A DNA stretch of 64,000 nt from Dimorphilus gyrociliatus (lineage: Eukaryota > Annelida > Polychaeta > Dinophilidae), in assembly GCA_904063045.1 (NCBI GenBank), contig CAJFCJ010000023.1, positions 124,001 to 188,000 on the forward strand. The letters run 5' to 3'. Position numbers and translations under genes: made by a program. Below, one piece after another: positions 37,701-52,700 of this stretch. How positions within the stretch are numbered: the stretch's first letter is position 1; the number at the start of each line of letters is the position of its first letter. The notes beneath the pieces are model-generated. The model was not told the origin of the DNA, ran no database searches, and saw nothing but the letters and a program-made list of their open reading frames with translations.

Positions 37701-40700
37701 TGTGACGTTGAAGCTTGTAAATTTGAAGTAACTAATCTCTTTGAAGGAGAGAAGTATTCATTTAGAGTTGCTGCCGTAAATGAAATTGATATTGGTGAAT
37801 TTGCTGAATTGGCAACAAATGTTATTCCAAAATGTACCCATGGTAATTATTTGATAATTAGAGTAAACTTTATTATCTCAACTTCTTAATGTGCTTTTAT
37901 AGATCCTCCTGGTCCACCCTCAAAGCCTATTGTTGATAAAATATTAAAGAAGTCTTGTGAGCTAACCTGGAGAGAACCAACAGATAATGGAGGAAGTGAA
38001 ATAACAGGATATTATGTAGAGAGATGCTTAGCAGCAAAGGTGAAATCATCAGCTCGCTGGATTATAATTAATAGGTAATTTTTTGACTTTTTAGTCAATT
38101 GAATTATATTACAACTAATTATAAAATTGTTCCTGAAATCTAGGCAACCAATCACTGAACTCTTCTACAAGACGGAGGATTTAATTGAAGACAACGAATA
38201 CGAATTTAGAATTATAGCTGAAAACAAAGTAGGAAGAGGACCTCCAAGTCAGTCTTCTGAAGTAATTAAAGCTAAAGATCCATGGGGTAAATTGTTATAT
38301 ATTTAAATATTTCTTCTATAGTTGACATTATGTTTTTTGTAGAAAAACCAGGTAAACCTTCTAGTTTATCTCTAAGTAAATCTTTCCTCAAATGGAGAGC
38401 TCCTACTTCCGATGGTGGAAGTGAAATTTTCAACTATGTCGTCGAATATAAACTTTCGGACAGTTTTAAATGGGTAAAAGCCACTAAAGAAGGAGTTTAT
38501 CATTCGGAATGTGAAATAGACCTATCTAAGCTCAATTTTAAAGAGGATGTCTACGAACTTAGAGTAGCGGCTGAAAATGAAGCTGGTGTAGGAAATTTTT
38601 CAGAAACTTTTACCTCAACTAAGGAAGAAAAAGCAAAGAAAGGAATAAAGAAACCGGAAATATCAAGAGAACTTAAAGATTTATCCGTTATATCACCTGA
38701 GAAAATAAGTCTTAAAGTTGAAGGAAGCTTCGAAAATTGTAATTTTAGCTGGTATAGAAATAGTAAAGAGATATATCCGGGAGGGAAAACAACTATTTCA
38801 AATAGTGAAGAATCTTCATCTCTTACCATATCTGAATCCCAGACTAACGACGAAGGGTGTTATAAAGTATTTATAAATAACAAATCTGGTAGTACCGAAT
38901 CAGAATGCACAGTATCAGTTAAAGGTAATGTGTTCATTAAACTTGCTTCTTAACTTTAATATAATCAGAAATTTCTCTCAATAGTTGCCCCAAAAATCAC
39001 TTTTACTGAAAAAGACCTTAAACAAACTATTAAAACTGGTAACTCAACCAATTTGCCTATTAACTTTATCGGACATCCAAAACCTCAAATAACCTGGACA
39101 TTTAACAAAGAAATACTTCAAGAAAGTGATAAAGTAAAGATATCAACTGTTTCTGATCATTGTATAGTAGATTTAAAGAATGCTTCAATGAAGCAAAAAG
39201 GTAAATATAGAGTTGAAGCTAAGAATGATATTGGAAGTGATTCGGTTGAATTCATCTTGGAAGTAATTGGTAAGCGACTATTTTTCACTTAAGTTTTTTA
39301 TTAATTAATCCTATATATATAGATAAACCAGAGCCACCTTGTAATCTAAGAGTAAAGAATATGGAAAAAGATAGACTAACTTTAACATGGAACGAACCAG
39401 AATCAGATAATGGCTCTCCAATAAAACAGTATATTATCGAGAAACAAGATGTAAATAAGCCGAATTGGCTAACTGCTGGAGAAACTGATCAATTGGAGTT
39501 TACTGTTACCAAATTATTCGAAGATAGAGAGTATTCTATAAGAGTTGCTGCGGAAAATAAGGTTGGTTTAAGTAAATACGCACAACTCTCCGAAACGATT
39601 AAGACGAAATCTAAAACTCAACCACCTTCACCACCGAGAAAATTAAAAATAGCTGATATAACTCAATCGTCTTGTAAACTTAGTTGGAAAGAACCTGAAA
39701 ATGATGGTGGTTCATCAATAATTGGCTACTATGTTGAAAAATTACAGAAAGGTTATGGATCTAGATGGTTAAAAATCAATCAAGCTCCAATCGACAAGAC
39801 ATTTGTTGAAATAAAAGATTTAATTGAAATGAACGAATATACATTTAGAGTTATCGCTGAAAATAAAGCAGGAATTTCTTCTCCAAGTGAAAAATCAGAC
39901 AAAGTTACAACTAAAAATCCCTATAATAAACCATCGGCACCTGGTAAGCCTAAAGTTGAAGTCGAAAGTAAGGAGAACTTTAAAATCAAGTGGACATCAC
40001 CCAAAGAAGACGGAGGTGCCGAGATTAGCCATTATATTCTGGAAGAATATTCAAATTTCCGTTGGAATATTGTTGATGAGAAAATTAAGAAAAATGAATA
40101 CATTTTGAAAAATATTTCAAAATCTGTTGACTATCAATTTAGAGTTTCTGCTGTAAACAAAGTTGGATCTGGCGCTTTCTCGGAAGAGAGTGAACTAGTT
40201 CGAATAGGTTTGTACCTTTTCTCGTTTTCCTGGTCAATTCTATTGTATAATTTTTGTCTTGAATTGTTTTTCATACAGATGACAAAATCTATTTTACCAA
40301 AAAATTGGAAACTATTGAATTAACAGCGGTACCTGAAAAAGTTACTTTCAGTTGTGAACTGTCTCAGGAACTAATGATTAGCGAATCTCCTGATTGGTAC
40401 AAGGATGAAAAGCCAATTAGAAAGAGTGATAAATACGAAATTAGATCGAAAGGAACTAGACACGAGCTTATCATTCACGATGTAGATGGAAAATCTATTG
40501 GAAACTATAAATGTAGCTATAGAAATGAAGAAACTACAGGAGATTTAATTATCAAGACACCACCTACTTGTACTCTTCCTAAGAAATATGAAAGTGGAAT
40601 TATTCTAAAAGTAGGCCAAGCTTTCGTAATTGAGATGCCTTTCCAAGGTTGTCCTCAGCCAAGTGTTAAATGGGAATTTAACGGAAAACCTATTACCGAT

Positions 40701-43700
40701 TTAACAAGAATTACAATTGACACCATATTTAACATGACCAATCTTTCTTTATCAAAAGCTAAGAAAAGTGATACTGGAAATTTCCAACTGCTCTTGGAAA
40801 ATTCTCATGGAAAGATATCAATTAATGTCAAGGTACAGGTTATTGAAAAACCCGATCCCGTAAGAAATCCAGTAGTTAAGGAAATGGATGCCACTCAAGT
40901 TTTTATAGGCTGGAGTAAACCCGAATACGATGGTGGTAGCGAAATAACAAATTATAACATTGAAAAGAGAGAAGGATATAAAAAGATGTGGCAAAAGGCA
41001 GGAACAACTAAGAATCTTGAATATTTAATTGATCGTTTAGTTGAAGGAAATTCATACTCTGTAAGAATATTTGCAGAAAATATAGTTGGTTTAAGTGAAG
41101 AAGTTGAATTACCAACGGTTATCGTTCCCAAATCTCAATTTTGTAAGTTCTATATATAAAATATGTTATAGGAGACATTCAATAATTACAACACTTTATT
41201 TTCTTTCCTAGCTGTTCCAAGTGCTCCAATTTCACCTATTGTATCAGACATAAGAAAAGATTCTTGCAAATTAACTTGGGAAGAACCAAGTTACAACGGA
41301 GGAAAACCTATTAAACACTATTTGGTGGATAGAAGAGTCAATGATTCTACTAAGTGGATTAGACTTAGAGAAAGACCTGCAACATGCTCCTTACCCATAA
41401 ATGATCTAAGCGAAAAACACAAATATGAATTCAGAGTTTTTGCCGAAAATTCAGTAGGCATAAGTGAGGGTTCGGATATTTCCAAGAGCTTCGTGGCTAA
41501 AGATCCATGGGGTAAACCTTTTTTATACTTAATCTTACTTTTAACGTATAAGAATACTTTTAATATTACAATAGATACACCTGGTAAACCTGAAAAACCT
41601 AAAGTATCAGATCTACATTCAACGTCAGTCAAATTATCTTGGATGGAACCGAAATCAGATGGCGGATCAAAAATTAAAGGTTACCTAATTGAACAGAGAA
41701 TGGAGGGAACTTTCAAGTGGAAAGCAGTCTCTAGAAATAACGAATTAGTAACCGATACTCAGCTCAAAATAGATAATCTTATGGATGATATGCAATACGA
41801 GTTCAGAGTATCAGCCGTAAACGAAGCCGGTCCAGGTGAATTTAGCGATTCTTCTGGATTTTACAGATGTAAATCACCAATTTGTAAGTATATTTTACTA
41901 AACAAGAAAATATTTCTATCCTATTTGATAATTTTATATAGCTGGAGAAAAACCAACTGTTATCAGCCCATTAAAGGATGAAAAGGTGTTAACTGAAGAG
42001 GATGTTGCATTAAAATGCAAAATTAATAATGGAGATTTAGCAATTAAAGTTAAATGGTTTAAAAACAATAAAGAAATTTATAACTCCTCCAAATACATAA
42101 TAGTTAATGACGGAGAAAATTTGAAATTAACTGTTTGTAATTGTTCTATTGAGGATGAAGCTGATTATAGAGTTGAAGTCTCAAACGTCTTAGGAAAGAT
42201 CTCTAGCGAAGCTAAACTTACTGTTCTCAGTATGTATATTTGTATATTTCATTTAATGAGGACTATTGTTGCTATAATTGAATGAATTATTCTATTTAGG
42301 TTCACCAAAGTTAATTATGGATGAAAAGTATAAAAAAGACTTGATTTTCAATGGCGGACAAGATATAAATATTCATGTAAAGTTTCAAGGAAGGCCTAAA
42401 CCTAAATTCATCTTAAATAAACCAGAACAATCCAACGCTTCATTGATAATTGAAAAGAATTACGTTACGTTAAATGTACAAAGTGCTTCAGTGATGGATA
42501 GTGGAGCTTATGAAATTATTGCAACAAGTGACGTTGGAAAGGATAATGGACTTTTAAATATGGCAATTATAGATAGACCTAGTGAACCGCAAGAATTTAA
42601 GGTCATTAAACAAACGAAAAGTAGCATCAGTTTGAGTTGGGAATCTCCTAAGAGTGACGGAGGTTCACCTATTACAAAATATATATTGGAGAGTAGAGAA
42701 AGTAGTAGAAGAATGTGGAGTGAATGTGCTATTTTGAATAAGGACTGTTGTGAATACGAAGTAACCAGACTAAAAGAAGGAAATGAATTTATGTTTAGAC
42801 TGGCAGCTGAAAATATTGCTGGTAAAGGAAGTTTTGCACCTTTAACTGATAGCGTTATTGCTCAATCTCAATATAATCCACCAAGTATGCCAACCAATGT
42901 TATGGCAGATTCTATCACTAAGAATTCCGCCGTGTTAACGTGGGAAATTCCAAAGAGAGATGGAGGATCACCAATTACTGGATATTATATTGAAAAATGT
43001 CAAGGATTTAGCTCAAGATGGACTAGAATAAATAAGGATAGACCTGTAACTGATCCAACTTTTGAAGTAAGAATAATCTTTACTTTAACTTAATTTAAGT
43101 GTTTTTAAAATACTAATAATTGTTTAACAGTTAAGAGATTTGGTTGAAGGAAACGATTACGAATATCGAATAATCGCCATAAACGAAGCGGGTGAAAGTA
43201 AACCATCGGATTCTTGTACAAAATTCACTGCCAAAAATCCGTATACTCAGCCATCTGCTCCGTTGAAACCTATAGCAAAACTAAATAAAAAATCAGTACA
43301 AGTCAGTTGGTCTCCACCTGCATCTGATGGAAAATCAAAGATTATCAGTTATAAACTGGAAGTAAAAGAAACTTTAAGTAAAACTTGGAAAACGGTTAAT
43401 GAAGATATCAAAGATACAAACTACATATATGAAAAAATAGAACCAGAGAAAGAAATTGAATTTAGAGTATCTGCCCTTAACAAGGCTGGATACGGACCTA
43501 CATCATCATCTTCTAATTCTATAAAATATGGTATTTAACTATTATTTTCATATGATATTGTATTGATTTTAATAAAACTAATTTAACAGAAGAGTCTATT
43601 GGATTTGAAGAAGAATTAAAGGATGTTGTATTGAAAAATGTTGAAAAAGACGTTGAATTCAAATGCAAGCTTACAAAGAATACAGAAGTTACCTGGCATT

Positions 43701-46700
43701 TTAATGGAGATTTTATCAGAGTAATTCCTTATTGATCCAATCATTTATATTCTATAGTAATTTATTATTTCAGAGAAAAGCTGATAAATACGTTATTGAG
43801 CAAAAAGACTTAGCACATAAACTAATTGTCAGGAACGTTGATAGTAAAGATATTGGAGAGTATACAGCAAAAATTAAAAATAACTCATCAACTGGTCAAT
43901 TAGCTATTCAAGCTGCTCCAAAAATAGATACTACTAATCTTCAAGATAATCTTATTGTCAAAGTTGGGGGATTTTTATCGATTGATATTCCTTTCTCAGC
44001 TCATCCTCAGCCTATTGTTAAATGGACTTTTGATGGTACACCTTTAATTTCATCTCGAAGAGTTAACGTTGACGTTATGAGAAACACGACTTCATTATCT
44101 ATAACAAAAGCTGAAATGAATAATGCAGGAAAATATGCTGTTCATCTTGAAAATGATTATGGAAGCTGTACTTATAAAATTCAAATAAGTGTTCTGGACA
44201 AACCTGATACTCCTCAAAAACTTAAAGTCAAAAAAGTCAATGAAACCTCCATTGATATTGAATGGAGTGAACCAAAATCAGATGGTGGATCACCAATTAC
44301 TGAATATATTGTAGAGAAGCGAGACTCTTATAGAACAGGATACACAGAAGTGTGCACAACAAAATCGAAATTTGCCACTATTAAAAAGCTTACGGAAGGA
44401 AATGAATATGTCTTTAGGGTTTCTGCAAAGAATTCTGTAGGAGTGAGTAATGGCATTGAATTAAGCGAAGGAGTTAAACCAAAAAGTCCTCATGGTACGA
44501 TTCTATTAATTTATAAATAACAGTTTACTTGTAAAACCAAATTTTATTCAAATAGATCCTCCCGGTCCGCCCACTAAACCAAGAATATCGAACATTACTA
44601 GTTCAAAGTGTACAGTATCATGGCAACCTCCACAAACTGATGGTGGTGCACCGATTAATGGCTATCATGTAGAAAAGAAAACAGATCAAAGATGGGTTTC
44701 TTCTAGCAAGAACCTCGTAAAGGAAATAACATTCGAGGCCAGCGATCTAATACAAGGATCGACTTACGAGTTTAGAGTTATTGCTGAAAATAAAATTGGA
44801 AAAAGTAATCCGGGAGAACCAAGCGAACCATTTGTTGCCAAAGATCCATGGGGTTTGTAAAAGAATTCTTGTCTATGTTTAATATTACTTACAAAACTGA
44901 TTAACATCTACTTTCTTATTTAGACTTACCGGGCCCCCCCGGAATACCAGAAGTTAAAGAAATGCTTAAGAGAGCTGTAGTACTGACTTGGGAACCTCCT
45001 AAAAATGATGGAGGAGATAAAATAACTAACTATATTATCGAGCACAAGTTAGACGATGATTTCAAATGGATAACAGATTCGGAAGGGGAAAAGGTCACAG
45101 ATACCAATTATAAAATTACTGGATTGAAGGAAAAAGAAAAATATGAATTTAGAGTTGCAGCCGTAAATAGAGCTGGCAAAGGACCATTTTCTCAATCGGA
45201 CAAAGCAATTAAAGTTCAAGAGCCAATTGTAGGAAAAGCTCCCAAGTTAATAACGAATATCGAAGATCAAACAGCAGTCGGTAAAGAGGTAGTGAAAATT
45301 GAATGTGGAGTAGACATTGGTGAGCCAGAATCTGAAATATCTTGGTTCAAATGTGACAAGCAGCTAAGATCTGGTAGAAGATATGAATTTATCTATTGGA
45401 ACAAAGTGGCAACATTAGTTATCAAAGATGCGGAGGGAAAGGACTCTGATGAATATAAATGCGTGGTAAGCAATGCCTTAGGAACAGTCGAAAGTTCTGG
45501 AAAGCTAAACATTATCGGTAAATAAGATTTAATACATTTGCATCAATAATAGATAACTAATATTTTCTTTTCAATAAAATAGTCAAACCAACACTGGATT
45601 ATGATCTAAGATTTAATGATAAGGTTTCCTTAAGAGCAGGATCAAATCTGAGTATACCAATCTCTTTTACTGGAATACCTAAGCCAAACGTAAATTGGAA
45701 GTTCAAGGGTGATAATCTTTGCTCTACACCAAAAACGAGTATTCAGTCTTTGACAGATCAAAGTACTTTACATTTGAAAAATGTTAGTGCTGAAAATCAA
45801 GGAGTTTATACATTTATTGCGGAAAATAAAGCTGGAATTGTCAGTAAAGATATCCAAATTGTAGTTAGAGGTAACAAAAAATTAACTAACTTTTACTATA
45901 ATCTCTTAATATCCTTTGAATTTAATCTTTTAGATAAACCATCGGCCCCAAATAACTTAACTATGGTTGATTTAACGCTCGACTCTGTAAAATTCAATTG
46001 GAAAGCTCCAGACTCTGATGGTGGAAGTCCAATAACAGGATATACAATTGAAAAACGAGAGAAATCAAGACAAACATGGATTGGAGCTGGAACAACAAAT
46101 TCGAAAACTACTGAATTTAGTGTTGGGCGCCTATTCGAAGGAACAACCTATTTCTTCCGCGTTGCTGCAGAAAATGAGGTTGGAACGTCAGAATTTGTTG
46201 AATTAGATAAAGGAGTGACGCCCAAAGCTTCCATTGGTAAGTAGCTGAGGAATATATCCTTCTTGATTATGTTAAATCTCTTAAATATAATTTCTTAATT
46301 TAGGAGCCGCATTCGAACCAAGAAATTTAAGAATAAAGAAAGTGACAAAATCAGGTGTAGCATTATCCTGGCAACCACCATCAGATGATGGTGGATCCAA
46401 GATAAAAGGATATGTGATTGAACATAGACAGAGTTACGGAACAAAATGGAGTAAAACAGTAAGAGAGCTCATCAAAGAGACAGAACACGAAATTGTTAAC
46501 CTAAATGAAGGAGACGAATTATCATTTAGAGTTATCGCTGTAAATGATGCTGGAGAAGGTAAACCTTCAGACTCCACTTCACCAGTTAAGATTAAGGATC
46601 CATACGGTATGTTTGATCAATTAATCACTTAACTTAGTTAATAAACTAGATATTATATAATTCAGATAAACCATCGGCTCCTCAAAATTTGGAAATAAAG

Positions 46701-49700
46701 TCATCTTCCAAAACTTCTGCTTCCTTGGCTTGGTCCGCTCCAAGACAAGACGGAGGTTTACCTATAATTAATTATAGGGTTGAAAAGAGATCGCTTGGTG
46801 CTTATCAATGGGAAGCAGTTAATATTACAGATAAAATTACATCAACTAGATTTACTGTTGACAATCTACCCGAAGATAATGATTATGAATTTAGAGTCTT
46901 GGCGGAAAATGGATCTGGTATTTCAAAGCCGTCAAATGTTACTAGAACTATAAAAACACGTGAGCTCTTATTATTAGGCAATAGAGGCATTAAACAAGTA
47001 ATTTTATATGTTCACAGGTGAAAAAGTGAACTTTACCGCTCCTTTGCGGGATATTAGCATCTCGGGTTTGGGAGGAAGAGCAATATTAGAAGTGGAATCC
47101 AATAAACCGATAGAGAAATCACAGTGGATGAAAGACGGTCTTGAAATAACTCCATCAAAGTAATTGACAATTAACTAGTCATATAAAAACAATTTGCCTG
47201 TTATTTCGACTAATGAGCTTGTTTTTCTTTCCTAGAAAATATGACTTTTCAGTGAGTGGCAGAAAGCACAGTTTAACTATAAATAACTTGGATTCATTGG
47301 ATATGGGAGATTACGCGGTTATAATGAAAGGTCAACGATCTGTTGCTAGGCTCACTGTAGCAGGTACTTTCCAACTATCAATTAAGTAAATCATATTACA
47401 AAGCTAATGCTACTCATTGACTCCTATAGCTAAACCTACAATTTCTAAGGATTATATTGAGCCAGTAATTGTAAATGCTGGAACTTCACTTGTTTTAGAA
47501 GTCCCTTATACAGGCAGTCCTCAACCTCGAGTATCTTGGAAGTATAATAATCTCCATCTGCAAGAATCTTATAGAATTAGCACAGATACTATACATAACT
47601 TAACAAGTCTAGATATTCGTAGAATTGAAAAATCTGATGCGGGGATCTATACTGTCTTTGTAGAAAATGAGCACGGTACAGCTAGAATAGACGTAGAAGT
47701 TACAGTTTTAGGTAAAAACTATTTTATGGGACTATTATTTATTTAAGGATTATTACTAAATTTACATTCTTTGATATAGATAAACCTCAACCACCAACTA
47801 ACTTTACAGCATCTAATGCAACCAATACATCTGTTCAGTTATCATGGAATAAACCAAGAGATGATGGCGGTTCACCAATTATATCTTATATAGTTGAAAA
47901 GCGAGATGCTCTACGACTCACTTGGAAACAAGTTGCATCCACAAAAGATTTAAAAGCAAAAACAACAGATTTAAATGAAGGAGTTCAATATATCTTCAGA
48001 GTATGCGCCACAAATGCAGTAGGAAAATCCGATTATGTAGAGTTAATAAAACCAATAGAAACTACTGGAAGTGGAGGTATTTTTGAGATAGTTTTTCATT
48101 AACTTCAAATTGATTTTTCTAATTATATCTTTATGTTTTAGATAAACCAAATGAACCTCAAGATTTACAAGTTGAAGAAGTAACCAAAAATTCTTGCGTG
48201 CTATCATGGAATCCTCCTAAGGTTGATAAAAAGAGTCCAATATATGGATATCATATCGAACGACGAGTTAAAGCTGGTAGAGATACTTGGATTAAAGTCA
48301 ATTCCTTACCAGTTACGGATATGTACTACCAATCATCTGATCTTGTTTCACCAAATGAGTATGAATATAGAGTGATTGCTGAAAACCGCTCAGGCTTCTC
48401 AGAACCTAGCAATACAGTAGCAGTGATAGCTAGAGATCCATACAAAGTACCAGGAAAACCAACCAATTTAAATGTCTCAGACATTAGTAAACGGTCGTGT
48501 AGATTATCTTGGCGTCCTCCGATTTCTGACGGTGGTGATCCAATTAGAAATTATATTGTAGAATTCAGACCGAGAAGTTCCTTTGGATGGCAAAGGGATG
48601 GTATTGCTGATTCTTTTAGTACTTCTTGTAAAGTTAATGGATTAGCAATGGGTGAAGAATATGAATTTAGAATAGCAGCGGAGAATAGAGCTGGTTTGGG
48701 TCCATGGTCAGATAACTCTGAAGTTGTTAAAGTAGAAGAACCTATAATAACTGAGAAACCGGCTGTCCTATGTGGTTTACAAGACGTAATAGCCGTAGCA
48801 GGGAAGCAAGTTAAGTTAGAATGCGATCTATACGGAGGTGAACCTTTAGCAAAGATAACATGGTATAAAGACAAACGCGAAATATATTCGGGCCAGAAAG
48901 CAAAGCCTTCATATGATCCTTATAATCAATTAGCAACTTTAACCATAAATTCAGCTGACCTTTTGGATGAAGGAAGATATCTTTGCGAAGCTATAAACCC
49001 AAGTGGAAAAGTATCAAGCACCTGCAGATTAACAGTTCGATGTATGTAAATTAATATTTTTTTCATTTTCAAGCAACGCATAATAAATAACTTATTTTTC
49101 AATCTTTTCAGCTCTACCAGCAATAGATCGGGATTCGAAGAATCTTGACAATATCGAAGCTATTGAAAACTCTCCGATTAGTCTGCCTGTTAACTATACT
49201 GGTCAACCAAAGCCAACAATAACTTGGATGAAGAATGGTATACCTATTAGATCTAAGCTGGGAATTCAATTGGAACAGATGGAAAATTACGCCTGTTTGA
49301 ATATTAACAATGCTAATATTTCTGATAGCGGAAGATACTCGGTAATCATTGAGAATTCTGTTGGAAAAGATCAAACTGACTTTAATGTTTTAATAAGAGG
49401 TAAGAAGATCTTTTCTATTTTTATAAGCGTGAGGTTATTATAAACTTTTGTTAACAATTTTATAGCTCCGCCTTCAGCTCCTGTTAACCTTAGAGTTCAA
49501 TCCATGCAAAATGACTATTTAACTTTGGCTTGGGATTCTCCAATATCTACTGGCGGTATTCCCATAGCTAATTATATTGTTGAACGACAAGGACCCGGCC
49601 CGAATTGGACAGAAGTAGCAAGAGTTGAATCTGGAGTCAACTCTGTCAAATTAGGCCATTTGAAGAAAGACGAAGAATACAATTTTAGGGTCTTTGCTGA

Positions 49701-52700
49701 AAATAAAGCTGGAAGAGGAGAAGCTGTAAAAACGGCATACTCCATAAAAATGCAAAAGTACGCGGATGTTCCATCAGCTCCAAAAAATCTTCAAATGTTA
49801 GAGAGACAAAATGCAATCATTCTTGAATGGAAGACACCTTCTGATGGAGGATCACCTATATTCAATTATATTATTGAAAGAAGTGTAAACTCAAATAGAT
49901 TCACTCAAATCGGAAGAGTATCAGCCTATGATACTTATTTTAAAGATTCTAATACAACTGAAGGAATTTACGAATATAGAGTTTACGCAGAAAACGAATG
50001 CGGAGTTGGTCCATATGCAAACTTTGGACCTGTTAAAGTAATTAGCGAGGAAAGACCACCAAAACCTGACAAACCCGAAATAGTATCGTTTACTAATAAT
50101 TCCGTAACTTTACAATGGAATTTACCAAAGACTAAAAAGCCTATAAATAATTTTAAAATACAAGCCAAATCAAACTACGGATGGAGTTTAGTGGCAGATA
50201 AAGTTTGGAGTTCACCTTTCACAATTCCAGATTTGATAGAGGGTGTTAAATATCAATTTAAAGTCGCCGCTACAAATAAACAAGGCATGGGAGAATTCTC
50301 AGATGCGTCCGAACCAATAATACTCCGTGAATCTATACGAGAAGTTGCACCTGTTATTTCTAGTGTAAATGATATTTACGTATCAAGAGGTGATGATGCT
50401 AAAATAGATTGTAACATTGGAGGAGTTCCAGCCCCGACAGTTAATTGGTAAGAAATGAGTTTAACATCTTCATTCATTCACGCATTCATATTTGCGTTCC
50501 TATTTTAGGTACATGGGCGGGAAAAAGCTGTATTCCTCTTTTAAATATCAATTAAGAACAAGGGATTCTAAATATAGCCTGACTGTAAAGGATATTAGCG
50601 AATCTGATATTGGAGAGTATACGATAGAAGCTTCAAATAACAAAGGCCAAGCTAAAGCTCAATTTAGACTAAAGGTAAGCTTTCCTTTCCTCCAATTACA
50701 TAGAAATTTTACTAAAAGAGAACATTTCATTATGTTAATTAGCTGAAAACTCCTCCGAAACTGAAATTTGACAATACTCATGAACAATTCCTAATCCGTA
50801 AAGGAGAAACCTGTAGACTAAACGTTTCATTAGATGGTGTTGGTAGTTTAACAGAAGTAAGGTGGTTTAAAGATGGAGTACTACTGAGATCTGGTAGAAA
50901 TATTAGAGTTCACGTAAATATCATATCTATTAAATTATATGTTAATTAACTTAATTAATTATATAAATTTAATTGCAGACCGATGATTTTGAAACACTTG
51001 TTTCAATATCTAATACTTCAAAACAAGATGAAGGCACTTATAAGCTGGAAGTTAAAAATGACGCTGGATCAGCTTACGTTGTCTTTGATATTACAGTAAC
51101 AGGTAATTAAAATACAGTTTTATGCATTTCCTCACTATAATTGCTCGCTCTTATTCTTTAGATGTGCCTTCCCAACCAACAAACTTACAAACTCATCAAG
51201 ATAGGTCATCTGTAAAATTGGATTGGAGAAAACCGAGAAATGACGGAGGGTCGAAAATTTTAAATTATATTATAGAAAAGAAAGATGGCAGAAATTGGAC
51301 CCATGCAGAGAAAACACCAGCTAGGAACAATTCCTGCACTATTAATAACCTTAGGCCTGGATCTGATTACTACTTCAGAGTCTACGCAGAGAATGAAGTT
51401 GGTAGTGGAGAACCAATCGAAACAACTGTGCCTATCTATATCAAGAAAGAAGGTTTGTTTTACAGAATAACATCTTTTATATTTACAGAAATTTTAATGA
51501 CATAAAATTTGTTGATTAGTTGATGACAAACCACCAAGAGCTTCAACACCAAGCAGAGGAAGAAGTCCATATATTTATAGACGAACCACGGCATCTTCTA
51601 GATCACCTACAACGTCACCTTCTCCTTCACCATCAAGGCCTTATGAAATTATTGCGGAAGCTCCGATTCCAAGAAACTTTAAACCACTCGAAGTTAGGAG
51701 AGATAGTGTCACTTTACTGTGGGAACCAGGATATTCCAATTCTAAATATCCGATCAAATCTTATATTATTGAAAAGAGTCAAGTACCCACATCATCTTGG
51801 ACAAGAGTTGCCAAAATTCCTCCTCATACTCAGAGATATACTGTTCCTGATTTAACTGAAGGTGCTTCGTACAGATTTAGAATCCTATCTGAATATCCAG
51901 AAGGATTTTCTTCACCTTTGGAATTCGATGAACCAATTTTCACTAAAAAACTTGCCGGTTTGTATTTCATAGAAATAAATATGACCCTTTTCTGATATTA
52001 ACATTCTTTTACAGAACCACCAAGTAAACCTTCAGGTCCAGTGACCATTGAACAAGTTAATCCGACTACTTTCAATTTACAATGGCAGCCACCTTTGAAT
52101 ACAGGAGGTAGCCCCATCAAGGGTTATTTAATCGAAATGACTGATGCTAAAGGATGGCGAAAGATTGCCTATAATACGCCTAGAAATTTGAAACATAACG
52201 TCTACGGTCTCGAAGAGGGAGAAACTTATTTCTTTAGAATAACAGCAGAAAACGAAGCTGGTTTAAGCGTTCCTCTACAAAGCGATTGCCTAAACGTAGA
52301 AAGGGAAAGAAGACGATTTACACCATTCGAAAGGAGAACGCCAACAAGAGAAAGAATCGTTCTGAAATGGGATGAACCGAAGGTATACGACAGAAAGAAG
52401 ATTACCGGTTATATTATCGAAAAACTCGACACGTCTTCAAGAAAAGATTGGCAAGAAATCGATAGAGTTGGCTCTAATTTGAGAAAATATGACGTTCCAC
52501 TTTATCACGAAAGGAATTACAAGTTTAGAGTTCGGCCTATTTTAGATACCGGAATTGTAGACTACGTAATTAAGGAGGAAGAGCATACTTATGAAACTCA
52601 TAAACGTAATATAATATTTTTTTTAATTTAGACTTATTACAGTTATGATAGCTAACAACAAATTTATGTTTGTAGGTCCACCTTCTATTCCCCAAGGACC

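Noticed and set aside
44929-44942. GC-rich run CCGGGCCCCCCCGG in AT-rich DNA
   Set aside because: It simply codes for the P-G-P-P-G linker seen between many Fn domains.
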